The position numbers and the translations under genes are program-made. The notes under the pieces were generated by a model. The model was given only the letters and a program-made list of their open reading frames with translations. It made no database searches and was not told the origin of the DNA. A DNA stretch of 49,638 nt from Flavobacterium panici (GTDB lineage: Bacteria > Bacteroidota > Bacteroidia > Flavobacteriales > Flavobacteriaceae), in contig NZ_CAIJDE010000039.1 of NCBI RefSeq assembly GCF_903819335.1, positions 1 to 49,638 on the forward strand, written 5' to 3'. Positions 42,683-49,638 of the stretch are shown in pieces (the stretch's first letter is position 1; every line of letters starts with the position of its first letter).

Positions 42683-43768
42683 CTATGACTTTAATCCATT
42701 AAAATGCGCCGTAGTTTCTTCAATCAAAGAATACATCAATTCTTTTGCTTTGGTATGTTTTAAGATTGGCGAAATTTGTCCTCCCCAAAATAATATCATA
42801 TCCCATTTTTGCTGATCGAGTGCAGCTTTTCTCAACGGAGAAATAAAAGTAGTCTGTAATGGAAAAGGCAGAATGTTCGATTCTTTTCCAATTATATCTT
42901 TTGCAATTCGGCTTGTAATGCCTCGACCTAATCTTCCGGTGTATGCGCGTGAAAGCGTTGTATATTTTGCAGCATCAGAAAATAACATTTTTCTGTGAAT
43001 TGGCAATGCATTCGATTCATCGACAGCTAAAAAAGCGGTTCCTATTTGGGCTGCGCTTGCACCTAATGTTAAGGCTGCGGCAACTCCTTTTCCGTCGGCA
43101 ATTCCGCCAGCTGCGATGATTGGTGTTTTTATTTTTTCTCGAATTAATTGTAGTAAAACAAAAGTTCCGGTTACAGATGCTTCGGCATTGGTTAAAAAAG
43201 AAGGACGGTGTCCGCCTGCTTCAAAACCCGAAGCGATAATCATATCAACTCCTTTACTTTCCAGAAAAATGGCTTCATCAAGTGTTGTAGCAGCACCAAC
43301 AGTAACAATTCCTAATCTTCTAAACTGCTCTAAAACATCATCTGAAGGAACGCCAAACATAAAGCTAAAAACCTTTGGTTTAACATCTAAAATAACTTGT
43401 AACTGGTTTTCAAATCTTGATTGAAACGGCGCTGGTTTTTCCGGTAACGGAATTCCAACTTCGTCATAATACGGTTTAAAAAGGGCTTTTGTTTTTTCAA
43501 ATTGTTCATTGGTTAAACCTCCATCCGGAATATCATGATCTGAAACCCAAAGATTAATGTTATATGGTTTATCTGTAGCTGCTTTTATTTGTTTATCTAC
43601 TTCGTAAATTTCCTGTGGACTTAAAGTGTATGCACCGTAACCGCCTAATCCACCAAGATTTGAAACCGTCGCTGTTAATTCTACCGTTGATAAATTAGCC
43701 CCAAAAGGGCCTTGCAAAATTGGATAGTCAATTCCTAACAGTTCCTTAGCTTTTGTATTGTACCACAT
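42683..43768 (-). CDS. Nitronate monooxygenase (2-nitropropane dioxygenase family)
   Basis: The 361-residue TIM-barrel FMN protein has YPILQGPFGANLST at the N-terminus, VFSFMFGVPSDDVL, the GFEAGGHRPS loop with the conserved catalytic-region His, and the phosphate-binding AAGGIADGKGVAAALTLGASAAQIGTAF region. Family members oxidise alkyl nitronates to carbonyl compounds and nitrite, and some act as NADH:quinone reductases. It is the last gene of the operon, 16 bases after the NTF2-like gene. Confidence 0.88.
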   Translation of the reverse strand: MWYNTKAKELLGIDYPILQGPFGANLSTVELTATVSNLGGLGGYGAYTLSPQEIYEVDKQIKAATDKPYNINLWVSDHDIPDGGLTNEQFEKTKALFKPYYDEVGIPLPEKPAPFQSRFENQLQVILDVKPKVFSFMFGVPSDDVLEQFRRLGIVTVGAATTLDEAIFLESKGVDMIIASGFEAGGHRPSFLTNAEASVTGTFVLLQLIREKIKTPIIAAGGIADGKGVAAALTLGASAAQIGTAFLAVDESNALPIHRKMLFSDAAKYTTLSRAYTGRLGRGITSRIAKDIIGKESNILPFPLQTTFISPLRKAALDQQKWDMILFWGGQISPILKHTKAKELMYSLIEETTAHFNGLKS

Positions 43769-43784
43769 AGCTTCAAAATTTAAG

Positions 43785-44234
43785 TTATTTATTGGTATCA
43801 GTCAACATTTTATTGACGATAAGCCATTTGCCATTAATCTTATGGAAAGATAAAAAATCCCTATAATTAAAGTCGTACATTTTAACATTTAATTCCGCTA
43901 CAGCGATAGAATTTACAACGCTTATATGCAGAATTTCACCTTTAAAAGGTTTTCCTGAATCCTTTGGACTTTGTCTGTTTTTAACGCCGTCTAAATACAA
44001 ATCAACGGTTTTAAAATACGGTTGTCCGTTTATATCTCCAAAGAGGAATGTCCCGGGTTGAAAAATACTGCCAAGCAATAATTCATCACCTTCATAAATG
44101 CCTTTAAAATAATAGTTTTCTATTGCATCGGTAATAGCCTGAATTTCTATTTGATTTTCCATTTTACTAGTATTTTGAGCTTTTATGCCCTGAAAACTCC
44201 AGAGCATAAAAGCAGTTAATAATATAGTTTTCAC
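43785..44234 (-). CDS. Secreted NTF2-like protein (putative lumazine-binding family)
   Basis: The 149-residue protein has a signal peptide (ILLTAFMLWSFQGIKAQ) and an NTF2-like cone fold (AITDAIENYYFKGIYEGDELLLGSIF, then YRDFLSFHKINGKWLIVNKML). It lies 1 base after the SDR gene. NTF2-like proteins bind or transform small hydrophobic molecules; no catalytic residues can be assigned. Being exported, it cannot meet the cytosolic enzymes of the same operon directly. Confidence 0.8.
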   Translation of the reverse strand: MKTILLTAFMLWSFQGIKAQNTSKMENQIEIQAITDAIENYYFKGIYEGDELLLGSIFQPGTFLFGDINGQPYFKTVDLYLDGVKNRQSPKDSGKPFKGEILHISVVNSIAVAELNVKMYDFNYRDFLSFHKINGKWLIVNKMLTDTNK

Positions 44235-44235
44235 C

Positions 44236-44970
44236 TTAATTTAAATTGTGTCCTGCACCTTTTCCGCCATCAACATTTATGATTGATCCGGTAATAAAAT
44301 TGCTTTTAGCAACTGTGTAGACCATTTCAGAAACATCATCGATCTCTCCTACTCTGTTTAATAAATGCAAACCGGCACTTTGATCTGCGTTATCTCCGTG
44401 CATTGGCGTACGAATTACACCCGGAGCAACGGTATTGAAACGAATGTTTTGTTTTCCAAATTCTGCTGCTAACTGAATTGTTAAAGCATGAATTGCACCT
44501 TTACTGGCAATTGGAGCCGAAGCCGGCCATCCGCCTAAACCATGATTTACTAATGGTGTTCCGATATTAATTACAACACCGCCTTGTTGTTTCAGCATTT
44601 GCGGAAGCACAGATTGTGTAGTGAAATAAGTTCCTTTTAGATTGGTTTTTAAAAATGTATCTAAATATACTTCATCAACTTCTAAAAATGGTTTGCTTGC
44701 AAAAATCCCTGCATTATTAACCAATACGTCTACAGAACCAAATTTTTCTAAAGCAATTTTTACCAGTTGTTCTCCTGTTCTTTTATCGCTTACATCTCCG
44801 GCAAATAGGGCAAGATTTTCGCCTGCGCCAAATTCATTGAATGTTTTTTCTAATGAAGATGCTGTAACGGAGTTTATAACCACATTATCGCCTCTGTCCA
44901 AGAAATATTTAGCGATTCCTTTTCCGATACCAGAAGCTGCTCCGGTAACGATTATTGTTTGTTTTTTCAT
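44236..44970 (-). CDS. SDR-family protein lacking the canonical catalytic Tyr
   Basis: The 244-residue protein has an intact cofactor motif (TGAASGIG), NNAG and C-terminal TGSIINVDGG. The region that should read Tyr-x-x-x-Lys reads SAPIASKGA: the Lys is present but the Tyr position is Pro, and the catalytic Ser position reads NIGTPLV. The enzyme therefore either uses other residues or is a binding or regulatory protein. It lies 4 bases after the tautomerase-like gene in the YceI operon. Confidence 0.85.
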   Translation of the reverse strand: MKKQTIIVTGAASGIGKGIAKYFLDRGDNVVINSVTASSLEKTFNEFGAGENLALFAGDVSDKRTGEQLVKIALEKFGSVDVLVNNAGIFASKPFLEVDEVYLDTFLKTNLKGTYFTTQSVLPQMLKQQGGVVINIGTPLVNHGLGGWPASAPIASKGAIHALTIQLAAEFGKQNIRFNTVAPGVIRTPMHGDNADQSAGLHLLNRVGEIDDVSEMVYTVAKSNFITGSIINVDGGKGAGHNLN

Positions 44971-44974
44971 GATG

Positions 44975-45193
44975 TTATTTTTTATCGGCTGTAATGCCTT
45001 TTTCTCTTAATACTGATACTTGTTCTCCTGCATAACCCCAATCGTCTAATTCAATTTCCTGAATCACAACGTGAGTCAAATGCGGATCTTTATTTAATAC
45101 TTCTGTAATCAGGTTGGTAATACCGCTGATTAATTCTTGTTTTTGCCCGCGGGTTACTCCTTCGCGGGTCAATTCGATTTTTACGTAAGGCAT
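44975..45193 (-). CDS. 4-oxalocrotonate tautomerase-like protein
   Basis: The 72-residue protein begins MPYVKIELTREGVTRGQKQ, giving the catalytic Pro1 after Met removal, and has HVVIQEIELDDWGYAGEQ with family-typical spacing. Members isomerise keto-enol substrates as hexamers. It lies 5 bases after the YceI gene and 4 bases before the SDR gene, so co-expression is nearly certain. Confidence 0.88.
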   Translation of the reverse strand: MPYVKIELTREGVTRGQKQELISGITNLITEVLNKDPHLTHVVIQEIELDDWGYAGEQVSVLREKGITADKK

Positions 45194-45198
45194 GATAA

Positions 45199-45753
45199 TT
45201 AGTTTTTAGATTCTCCTGTAAAAACAGCTTCGGCAGTGATATTGAAATCTAGCTCAAAGTCGTTGTAGATTAGTGTGTCTCCTAAATCTTTGAAGAAATT
45301 TCCTGAACGGAATTTGATATCGTATTTGGTACGATCGATGATCAATTTACCTCCTAATGAAAGAGTATTGTTGTCATTGTTTACTTGTGCTTCAAACCCA
45401 ACAAGATGTGTGATATCTTTTATAGTCAGGTTTCCTTCAAGATGATACGTTGTGCCTGATATTTCTTTTACACTTAAAATATCTAATGTCGCTGTTGGGA
45501 ATTTTTCGATAGAGAAAAAATCATCAGATGCAAGGTGTCCTGCAAATTGTGTGTTCGTTGCCGGATCTGTTACATCCAGAATTTTAATGGAAGTGGTGTC
45601 GATAACAACATTTCCTCCTTTTATTTTTCCATCATTAAAGATGAAATTACCATTTTTGATACCAATTGTACCATTATGTGCACCAGTAACTTTTCTACCA
45701 GTCCATTCTACGCTGCTGTTTGAGCTTACGATTTCAAAATTTATTGTTTCCAT
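45199..45753 (-). CDS. YceI-family lipid-binding protein, apparently cytoplasmic
   Basis: The 184-residue lipocalin-like protein shows the family pattern: SSNSSVEWTGRKVTGAHNGTIG, VVIDTTSIKILD, HLASDDFFSIEKFPTA and GNLTIKDIT. YceI proteins bind polyisoprenoids or similar lipids and are usually exported; here no signal peptide is visible, since the start METINFEIVSS leads straight into the domain. It heads a five-gene operon. A Crp-type site and a -7-like element lie upstream. Confidence 0.88.
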   Translation of the reverse strand: METINFEIVSSNSSVEWTGRKVTGAHNGTIGIKNGNFIFNDGKIKGGNVVIDTTSIKILDVTDPATNTQFAGHLASDDFFSIEKFPTATLDILSVKEISGTTYHLEGNLTIKDITHLVGFEAQVNNDNNTLSLGGKLIIDRTKYDIKFRSGNFFKDLGDTLIYNDFELDFNITAEAVFTGESKN

Positions 45754-45779
45754 TTTTTGTTGTATTTAAAAGTACAGTA

Positions 45780-45825
45780 CAAAGGAACGGCGACTATGGA
45801 AATTGGTTACGTGATGTAGATCACA
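45780..45825 (-). promoter_or_regulatory. Crp-type operator and promoter of the YceI operon
   Basis: On the minus strand TGTGATCTACATCACG (45825-45810) matches TGTGA-N6-TCACA in nine of ten positions. TTCCTTTG (45787-45780) is a near match to the -7 consensus. The operator centre is 37.5 bases from the last G of the -7 element, exactly as at the ridA-like gene. The adjacent second Crp-type regulator is the likely activator. Confidence 0.6.
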
Positions 45826-45892
45826 TTCTTATTTTGGAGGTTCAAAGAGGCAAAGGTTCAGAGGTGCAAAGGTTTTTCTATAGAGACCGAAT

Positions 45893-45980
45893 AAAAACAT
45901 AGCCTGTGGTTTCAACCACAGGGACGCAATATATAAACACAATCTAAATCCCCGTGGTTGAAACCACAGGCTATGTTTTT
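45893..45980. repeat. Long inverted repeat with nested small hairpins
   Basis: Arms of about 30 bases (45893-45923 and 45951-45980) are reverse complements with a single difference, beginning AAAAACATAGCCTGTGG. Each arm also contains GTGGTTTCAACCAC, itself palindromic, so both a long hairpin and two small ones are possible. A single-arm CAAAGG repeat lies just before it (45838-45878), and GCAGATT-type motifs follow to about 46075. No gene is present in 45826-46084. Confidence 0.75.
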
Positions 45981-46084
45981 ACAGCGGTAAAATCAAATAA
46001 AATAATCTGCTAATCTGTAAAATCTGCGAGAAACAAAATCTGCGCAAAACAAAAAAAAACCGTAAAATCCGTGGGCTAAAAAAA

Positions 46085-46657
46085 CTAAGAATTATAAAGT
46101 CGGCTCAAAGTTTCTCTCGAAACTCCTAAATAAGCTGCAATTAAATGTTTTGGAACTAAATTGTATAATTGAGGATATAAAGCCAAAAGTTCTTCGTAAC
46201 GTATTTTGACATTATTATTCATAAAAGATAAAAGTCTTTTTTGAGAAGCGATATAACCTTTATTAGTTCTCCAACGAAAAAAATGTTCCACCTGATGAAA
46301 TTCGGCGCAGAGTTTTTCGCGGTCACTGTTAGAAAGGCAAAGAACTTCGGCATCCGTAATGCAATCCACATTTATAGCAGCCGGAGTTTGGTTATAAAGT
46401 GCATTATAATCAGATGTCCACCAAGTTGGCATCGCAAACTGTAAAATGTACATTTTAATTTCATCATTAATATAAAAAGCCTTTAAACAACCCGAAATCA
46501 CAAAATACTCACAATCGACTTTATCGCCTGCGCTGATAATTGTTTGACCCTTTTTAAAAGATAAGGATTTGAAATGCGAAAAGAAATAATCAAACTCTTC
46601 CTCTGTCAGCGAAACTGTTTTGGCGATATGTTCTTTTAAAAGTGTTTTGGCTTCCAT
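46085..46657 (-). CDS. Crp/Fnr family transcriptional regulator, second paralogue
   Basis: The 190-residue protein has a cNMP-binding-like beta-roll and a C-terminal winged helix ending AAYLGVSRETLSRLYNS. It resembles the protein encoded at 5405-5968 throughout (both carry an EEFxxxxxHF start, a WW(E/T)SDY motif and the same recognition-helix sequence). It lies upstream of the YceI operon on the same strand, with a Crp-type site in between, and is divergent from the DoxX-like gene. Effector unknown. Confidence 0.88.
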   Translation of the reverse strand: MEAKTLLKEHIAKTVSLTEEEFDYFFSHFKSLSFKKGQTIISAGDKVDCEYFVISGCLKAFYINDEIKMYILQFAMPTWWTSDYNALYNQTPAAINVDCITDAEVLCLSNSDREKLCAEFHQVEHFFRWRTNKGYIASQKRLLSFMNNNVKIRYEELLALYPQLYNLVPKHLIAAYLGVSRETLSRLYNS

Positions 46658-46827
46658 TTTAAATGGTGACTATTGGGTTTGAAAATCTTTTGTAAAGTTA
46701 TAAAATCAAATGAACTTATTGATTGTCTATTTCGGATTTGAATTTGTCCGTTTCACCAAAATTTGAATATGAAATCAATTGCTGTTGCCGCAAATTTGTC
46801 CTGTTTAACAACTTAAAATTTAAAATC

Positions 46828-47214
46828 ATGAATGCAAAAACAACAAAAATTATTTATTGGACAGGAATTATTTTAACTTCTTTATGGTTTGGTGCCAGCG
46901 GATTTTTTGAATTGACAACCAACAAATTGGTTTGGGAAATTACACAGCTTCTAGGTTATCCGGCTCATTTTATTTACATCCTTGGTGTAATGAAAGTTTC
47001 AGGCGTCATCACATTATTAATTCCGAATAAATTATTACGATTAAAAGAATGGGTATTTGCCGGAGTATTTTTTGACATTATTTTCGCTTTCTTTTCAAAA
47101 CTAGTTGTATTAGGTTTCCCTGCAACTATTGATGCTATTATTGCTTTTGTGATGGTAAGTGTTACTTATATAATGTTTAGAAGATTATATAGTGTAACTT
47201 ATACAGCACGTTAA
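46828..47214 (+). CDS. DoxX-like four-helix membrane protein
   Basis: The start at 46828 (MNAKTTKIIYWTGIILTSL) is preferred; an upstream extension in frame has no domain and overlaps the likely promoter (CAAATTTG at 46791-46798). The 128-residue product has four hydrophobic segments and the DoxX-like pattern LLGYPAHFIYILGVMKVSGVI and LRLKEWVFAGVFFD. It is divergent from the second Crp-type gene and may share its regulation. Confidence 0.82.
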   Translation: MNAKTTKIIYWTGIILTSLWFGASGFFELTTNKLVWEITQLLGYPAHFIYILGVMKVSGVITLLIPNKLLRLKEWVFAGVFFDIIFAFFSKLVVLGFPATIDAIIAFVMVSVTYIMFRRLYSVTYTAR

Positions 47215-47221
47215 TTTTTTT

Positions 47222-47400
47222 TGTCACAAAGACACAAAGGCATTAAGTTTTATTTCACGCAGATTAAGCAGATTGGACAGATTATTAAAAAAATATCTGC
47301 TCACATCTGCTTAAATCTTTTTAAATCTGCGTGAAAAAAATCCCATTAATCCTTTTAATCTGTGGCAAAAATAAAACTTAGCGCCTTTGTGTCTTCGCGG
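47222..47400. repeat. Nested inverted repeat: outer GACACAAAGG arms, inner GCAGATT arms
   Basis: The outer arms (about 47225-47253 and 47369-47400) pair through CAAAGACACAAAGGC and GCCTTTGTGTCTTCG plus AAGTTTTATTT and its complement. Inside, CACGCAGATTAAGCAGATT near 47257 is answered by AAATCTGCGTG near 47325. TCCTTTTAATCTGTGGC (47350-47366) is the reverse complement of a segment near 37982. It lies between two same-strand genes and has no coding content. Confidence 0.7.
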
Positions 47401-47471
47401 CAAAACACCTTTGAGCCTTAAAACAAATAAATTTGAGCTTTTCAACAAAATAATAACCTTCATTCCCGCCG

Positions 47472-47479
47472 TAAATTTG
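47472..47479 (+). promoter_or_regulatory. -7 promoter element of the SDR gene
   Basis: TAAATTTG fits TAnnTTTG and predicts a leader of about 20 bases before the ATG at 47505. Confidence 0.5.
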
Positions 47480-47504
47480 TAATGAACTTAAAAACACAAT
47501 TACA

Positions 47505-48383
47505 ATGAACAAAATATGGTTTATTACAGGAAGCTCTCGAGGATTAGGACGTAATCTTACTGAAGCAGTTTTAGAAAGCGGAGACAAAGTAGCAGCAACT
47601 GCACGAGACATTAATCAGTTAAAAGATTTAAAAGAAAAATTTCAGGATCAGATTCTGCCTTTAAAATTAGATGTTACCAATTATGATGAAGTTCATCAGG
47701 CCGTAAATAAAGCTGTTGAGCATTTCGGAAGAATCGATGTATTGGTTAACAATGCCGGATTCGGAATTATTGGTGCTGCAGAAGCGTATACAAGTGAACA
47801 AGTTAGAAGTCAGTTAGAAACTAATTTATATGCGCCTATTGAAATTACACGCGCCGTTCTGCCTTTTATGCGTAAACAAGGTTTTGGCCGAATTTTACAA
47901 ATCAGTTCTGTTGGCGGACGTGTTGGGAATCCGGGTTTAACAATGTATCAGGCTGCGAAATTTGGTTTAGGCGGATTTACTGAGGCTTTGGCCAAAGAAG
48001 TTGCTCCGCTTGGAATTTTGGTTACGAGCGTTGAACCAGGCGGATTCCGCACGGATTGGGCAGGCGCATCGATGACGTATGCCGAAGATATTGAAGGCTA
48101 TGAAATGGTGAAACAACGTACCGATTTCTTTAAAGGTGGAAATTTTGTTCCGGTTGGAGATCCTGAAAAAGCGGCTAAAGTGATGGTTGATCTGGCTTCA
48201 CATCCAAATCCGCCTGTACATCTTGTTTTGGGAAGTGAAGCAATTGGAATTTTACAAAATGCTGATAAAAACAGAACGGAAGAAATGGAGAAATGGATGA
48301 ATGTAAGTTTGTCTACAGATCATGAAGATTCTGGAAGTTTTTTTGATTCAGCTCAGGGAAAATGGTATACTGGTAAGAAATAA
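47505..48383 (+). CDS. Short-chain dehydrogenase/reductase
   Basis: The 292-residue classical SDR has TGSSRGLG (8-15), NNAG about residue 83, catalytic Ser in QISSVGG and YQAAK. The Arg in ATARD suggests NADP(H). It is a longer relative of the SDR at 25649-26461, with an added C-terminal tail (STDHEDSGSFFDSAQGKWY). The AraC gene downstream is same-strand but separated by a 304-base repeat and its own promoter. Substrate unknown. Confidence 0.9.
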   Translation: MNKIWFITGSSRGLGRNLTEAVLESGDKVAATARDINQLKDLKEKFQDQILPLKLDVTNYDEVHQAVNKAVEHFGRIDVLVNNAGFGIIGAAEAYTSEQVRSQLETNLYAPIEITRAVLPFMRKQGFGRILQISSVGGRVGNPGLTMYQAAKFGLGGFTEALAKEVAPLGILVTSVEPGGFRTDWAGASMTYAEDIEGYEMVKQRTDFFKGGNFVPVGDPEKAAKVMVDLASHPNPPVHLVLGSEAIGILQNADKNRTEEMEKWMNVSLSTDHEDSGSFFDSAQGKWYTGKK

Positions 48384-48401
48384 GCATTATCAATGGTTAA
48401 T

Positions 48402-48651
48402 GAAACACATAGGGACATAGTTTTTCTTTGTCTATAAAGGCGTTTCACTTGTTTTGAACAAACATAGTTTGATACTCTCTCGCAGATTTTGCAGATTACA
48501 CAGATTAAATAAAAAAAAATCTGCTTGATCTGCTAAATCTGCGGGAAAAATTATTTTAAGTTTTTTGTTTAAAACACAAAACTATGTGTGAAAATCTAGA
48601 TTTTTTAAAAATCTCTTATTTAGAATATAATCTATGTTTCTATGTGTTTAA
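48402..48651 (+). repeat. MITE-like element, copy C, interrupted by a GCAGATT hairpin
   Basis: The same terminal sequences as copies A and B (AAACACATAGGGACATAG; CTATGTTTCTATGTGTTT) bracket 250 bases. The extra length is a GCAGATT-type inverted repeat at about 48479-48548 (CGCAGATTTTGCAGATTA answered by ATCTGCTAAATCTGCGGG), which appears inserted into the element. Confidence 0.78.
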
Positions 48652-48675
48652 AATATTCTCCAACTTTAATTTTTA

Positions 48676-48683
48676 TAAATTTG
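48676..48683 (+). promoter_or_regulatory. -7 promoter element of the AraC gene
   Basis: TAAATTTG ends 4 bases before the ATG at 48688, predicting a leaderless message. Confidence 0.5.
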
Positions 48684-48687
48684 TGAT

Positions 48688-49500
48688 ATGAACGATTCAA
48701 AAATAAATCAGAAAACCTCGCCTATTGCGTATTCCTGTTATTACACACAAAATCGCGAAGGCGAGCAATTTGCTGCACAACATGTTTTGAGTTTTCAGAT
48801 TTCGGGAATTCTGACTTTAAATAACGGGAATAAAGAATATGTTTTTAACCCAGGCGATTTTAGATTTATCCGAAGAAATCAGCTCATTAAATTCATCAAA
48901 CAACCTGATCCGAATACGGCTTTTCAGTCTATTTCTATTTATCTGACTCAGGAAGCACTTCGTGATTACTCTATACAATACAATCAGAAAACAAGTTTAA
49001 TTAAAAGTCCGGAAACGGAAATGGTTTTACAATTAAAAGAAGTGCCGTTATTGAAAAGCTTTATGAATTCGCTGATTCCGTATATCAACGAAGATCATCT
49101 TATTACCGAAGATCTTCAGACTTTAAAAGTAAATGAAGCCATTACGATTTTACTGCAATGCAATCCGGAATTAAAAGATATTTTATTTGATTTCAACGAA
49201 CCCGGAAAAATTGATTTGGAGGCATTTATGAAAAAGAATTTTCATTTTAATGTTCAATTAGATCGTTTTGCTTATTTAACGGGAAGAAGTCTGGCTACTT
49301 TTAAAAGAGATTTCCAGCGTATTTTTGATCTTTCCCCAAGTCGATGGCTCATTCAGAAAAGATTACAGGAAGCGTATTATCAAATTAAAGAAAAAGGAAA
49401 AACACCTTCGGAAGTTTATTTAGAAGTAGGTTTTGAGGATTTATCGCATTTTTCGTTTGCTTTTAAGAAACAGTTTGGGTTGCCTCCTTCTAAGGTTTAG
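48688..49500 (+). CDS. AraC-family transcriptional regulator
   Basis: The 270-residue protein has a cupin-like N-terminal region (LSFQISGILTLNNGNKEYVFNPGDF, about 30-60) and a C-terminal double helix-turn-helix (about 175-270). The latter shows FAYLTGRSLATFKRDFQRIF and the family signature VYLEVGFEDLSHFSFAFKKQFGLPPSKV in part. It may sense a small molecule and control the SDR gene upstream or genes beyond the right edge. The start at 48688 is the only suitable ATG. Confidence 0.9.
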   Translation: MNDSKINQKTSPIAYSCYYTQNREGEQFAAQHVLSFQISGILTLNNGNKEYVFNPGDFRFIRRNQLIKFIKQPDPNTAFQSISIYLTQEALRDYSIQYNQKTSLIKSPETEMVLQLKEVPLLKSFMNSLIPYINEDHLITEDLQTLKVNEAITILLQCNPELKDILFDFNEPGKIDLEAFMKKNFHFNVQLDRFAYLTGRSLATFKRDFQRIFDLSPSRWLIQKRLQEAYYQIKEKGKTPSEVYLEVGFEDLSHFSFAFKKQFGLPPSKV

Positions 49501-49540
49501 TTTTTTTGTTTCAGGTTTCAGGTTTCAAGTTGACTTGGTT

Positions 49541-49638
49541 TGTCATTTCGAGGAACGAGAAATCGCACGCGAAACTCGCCAAAGATTGGAGAATTACTGT
49601 GTGGAATATCTAGTGCGATTTCTCGTTCCTCCTTTAGA
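49541..49638. repeat. GAGGAACGAG inverted repeat at the right edge
   Basis: GAGGAACGAGAAATCGCAC (49550-49568) and its exact reverse complement (49613-49631) form 19-base arms around a 44-base loop, introduced by TGTCATTTC. Partial relatives occur at 37925-37960 and, as a short fragment, at 42668-42685. The window ends inside or just after this element. Confidence 0.75.

Noticed and set aside
45535..45902. Plus-strand ORFs opposite the YceI gene and its upstream region
   Set aside because: They are shadows of the YceI coding frame and of repeats, with no domain.

Overview
The window looks like chromosomal DNA of a Flavobacterium-type bacterium (Bacteroidetes). It is AT-rich, many genes are preceded by a TAnnTTTG -7 promoter element instead of an E. 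coli-type -10 box, and the protein families are typical of the group: HAMP-repeat hybrid kinases, REC-kinase fusions, a TlpA protein with an extra N-terminal domain, a YkuD_2 transpeptidase and DoxX proteins. Intergenic spaces are rich in short palindromic repeats. I found no rRNA, tRNA, CRISPR array, insertion sequence or phage gene. The genus assignment is an inference from style, not a database match.

Layout. 0-5 kb: two signalling proteins, a hybrid kinase cut by the left edge and a REC-kinase, followed by a repeat pair. 5.4-8 kb: a Crp-type regulator with a ridA-like gene, and an HxlR regulator divergent from an NmrA-like gene. 8.3-13.2 kb: an export operon (small secreted protein, ABC exporter with eroded catalytic motifs, HlyD adaptor, TolC channel). 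13.4-16 kb: DoxX, then TetR, small protein and MFS pump. 16.9-24.8 kb: eight co-directional genes forming an unusual oxidative-chemistry cluster: small and large subunits of an FAD/Fe-S GMC dehydrogenase, a VioB-like ferritin-fold protein, an ABM-fold protein, a nitrobindin-like protein, a double Dabb protein, a berberine-bridge-type flavoenzyme and a DUF985 cupin. 24.9-26.5 kb: TetR and SDR with matching operators. 26.5-30.8 kb: a compact RsbR-RsbS-RsbT stressosome operon with an RsbX/SpoIIE-like phosphatase and a histidine kinase, with no sigma factor visible. 31-35 kb: L,D-transpeptidase, TPR sensor kinase, small lipoprotein and divergent response regulator. 35-38 kb: metQ-metI-metN behind a Met-rich leader peptide and terminator. 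38-42.4 kb: quinone oxidoreductase, cysteine-desulfurase-like enzyme, TlpA-like thioredoxin, and upstream of these a SAM-I riboswitch with a 32-codon ORF. 42.7-46.7 kb: a five-gene stress/redox operon (YceI, tautomerase, SDR, NTF2-like, nitronate monooxygenase) with a Crp-type site, and a second Crp-type regulator. 46.8-49.5 kb: DoxX-like, SDR and AraC genes.

The main candidates for new biology are the oxidative cluster, the stressosome operon that ends in a kinase instead of a sigma factor, the SAM riboswitch in front of a mini-ORF and thioredoxin gene, the metNIQ leader, and a roughly 230-bp 3'-end cassette (palindrome array plus terminator) found downstream of two different export systems. 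In that cassette the terminator stems differ but the loop is conserved. Two paralogous Crp-type regulators with the same recognition-helix sequence have matching operators at identical spacing from their neighbouring promoters, which makes them a small testable regulon.
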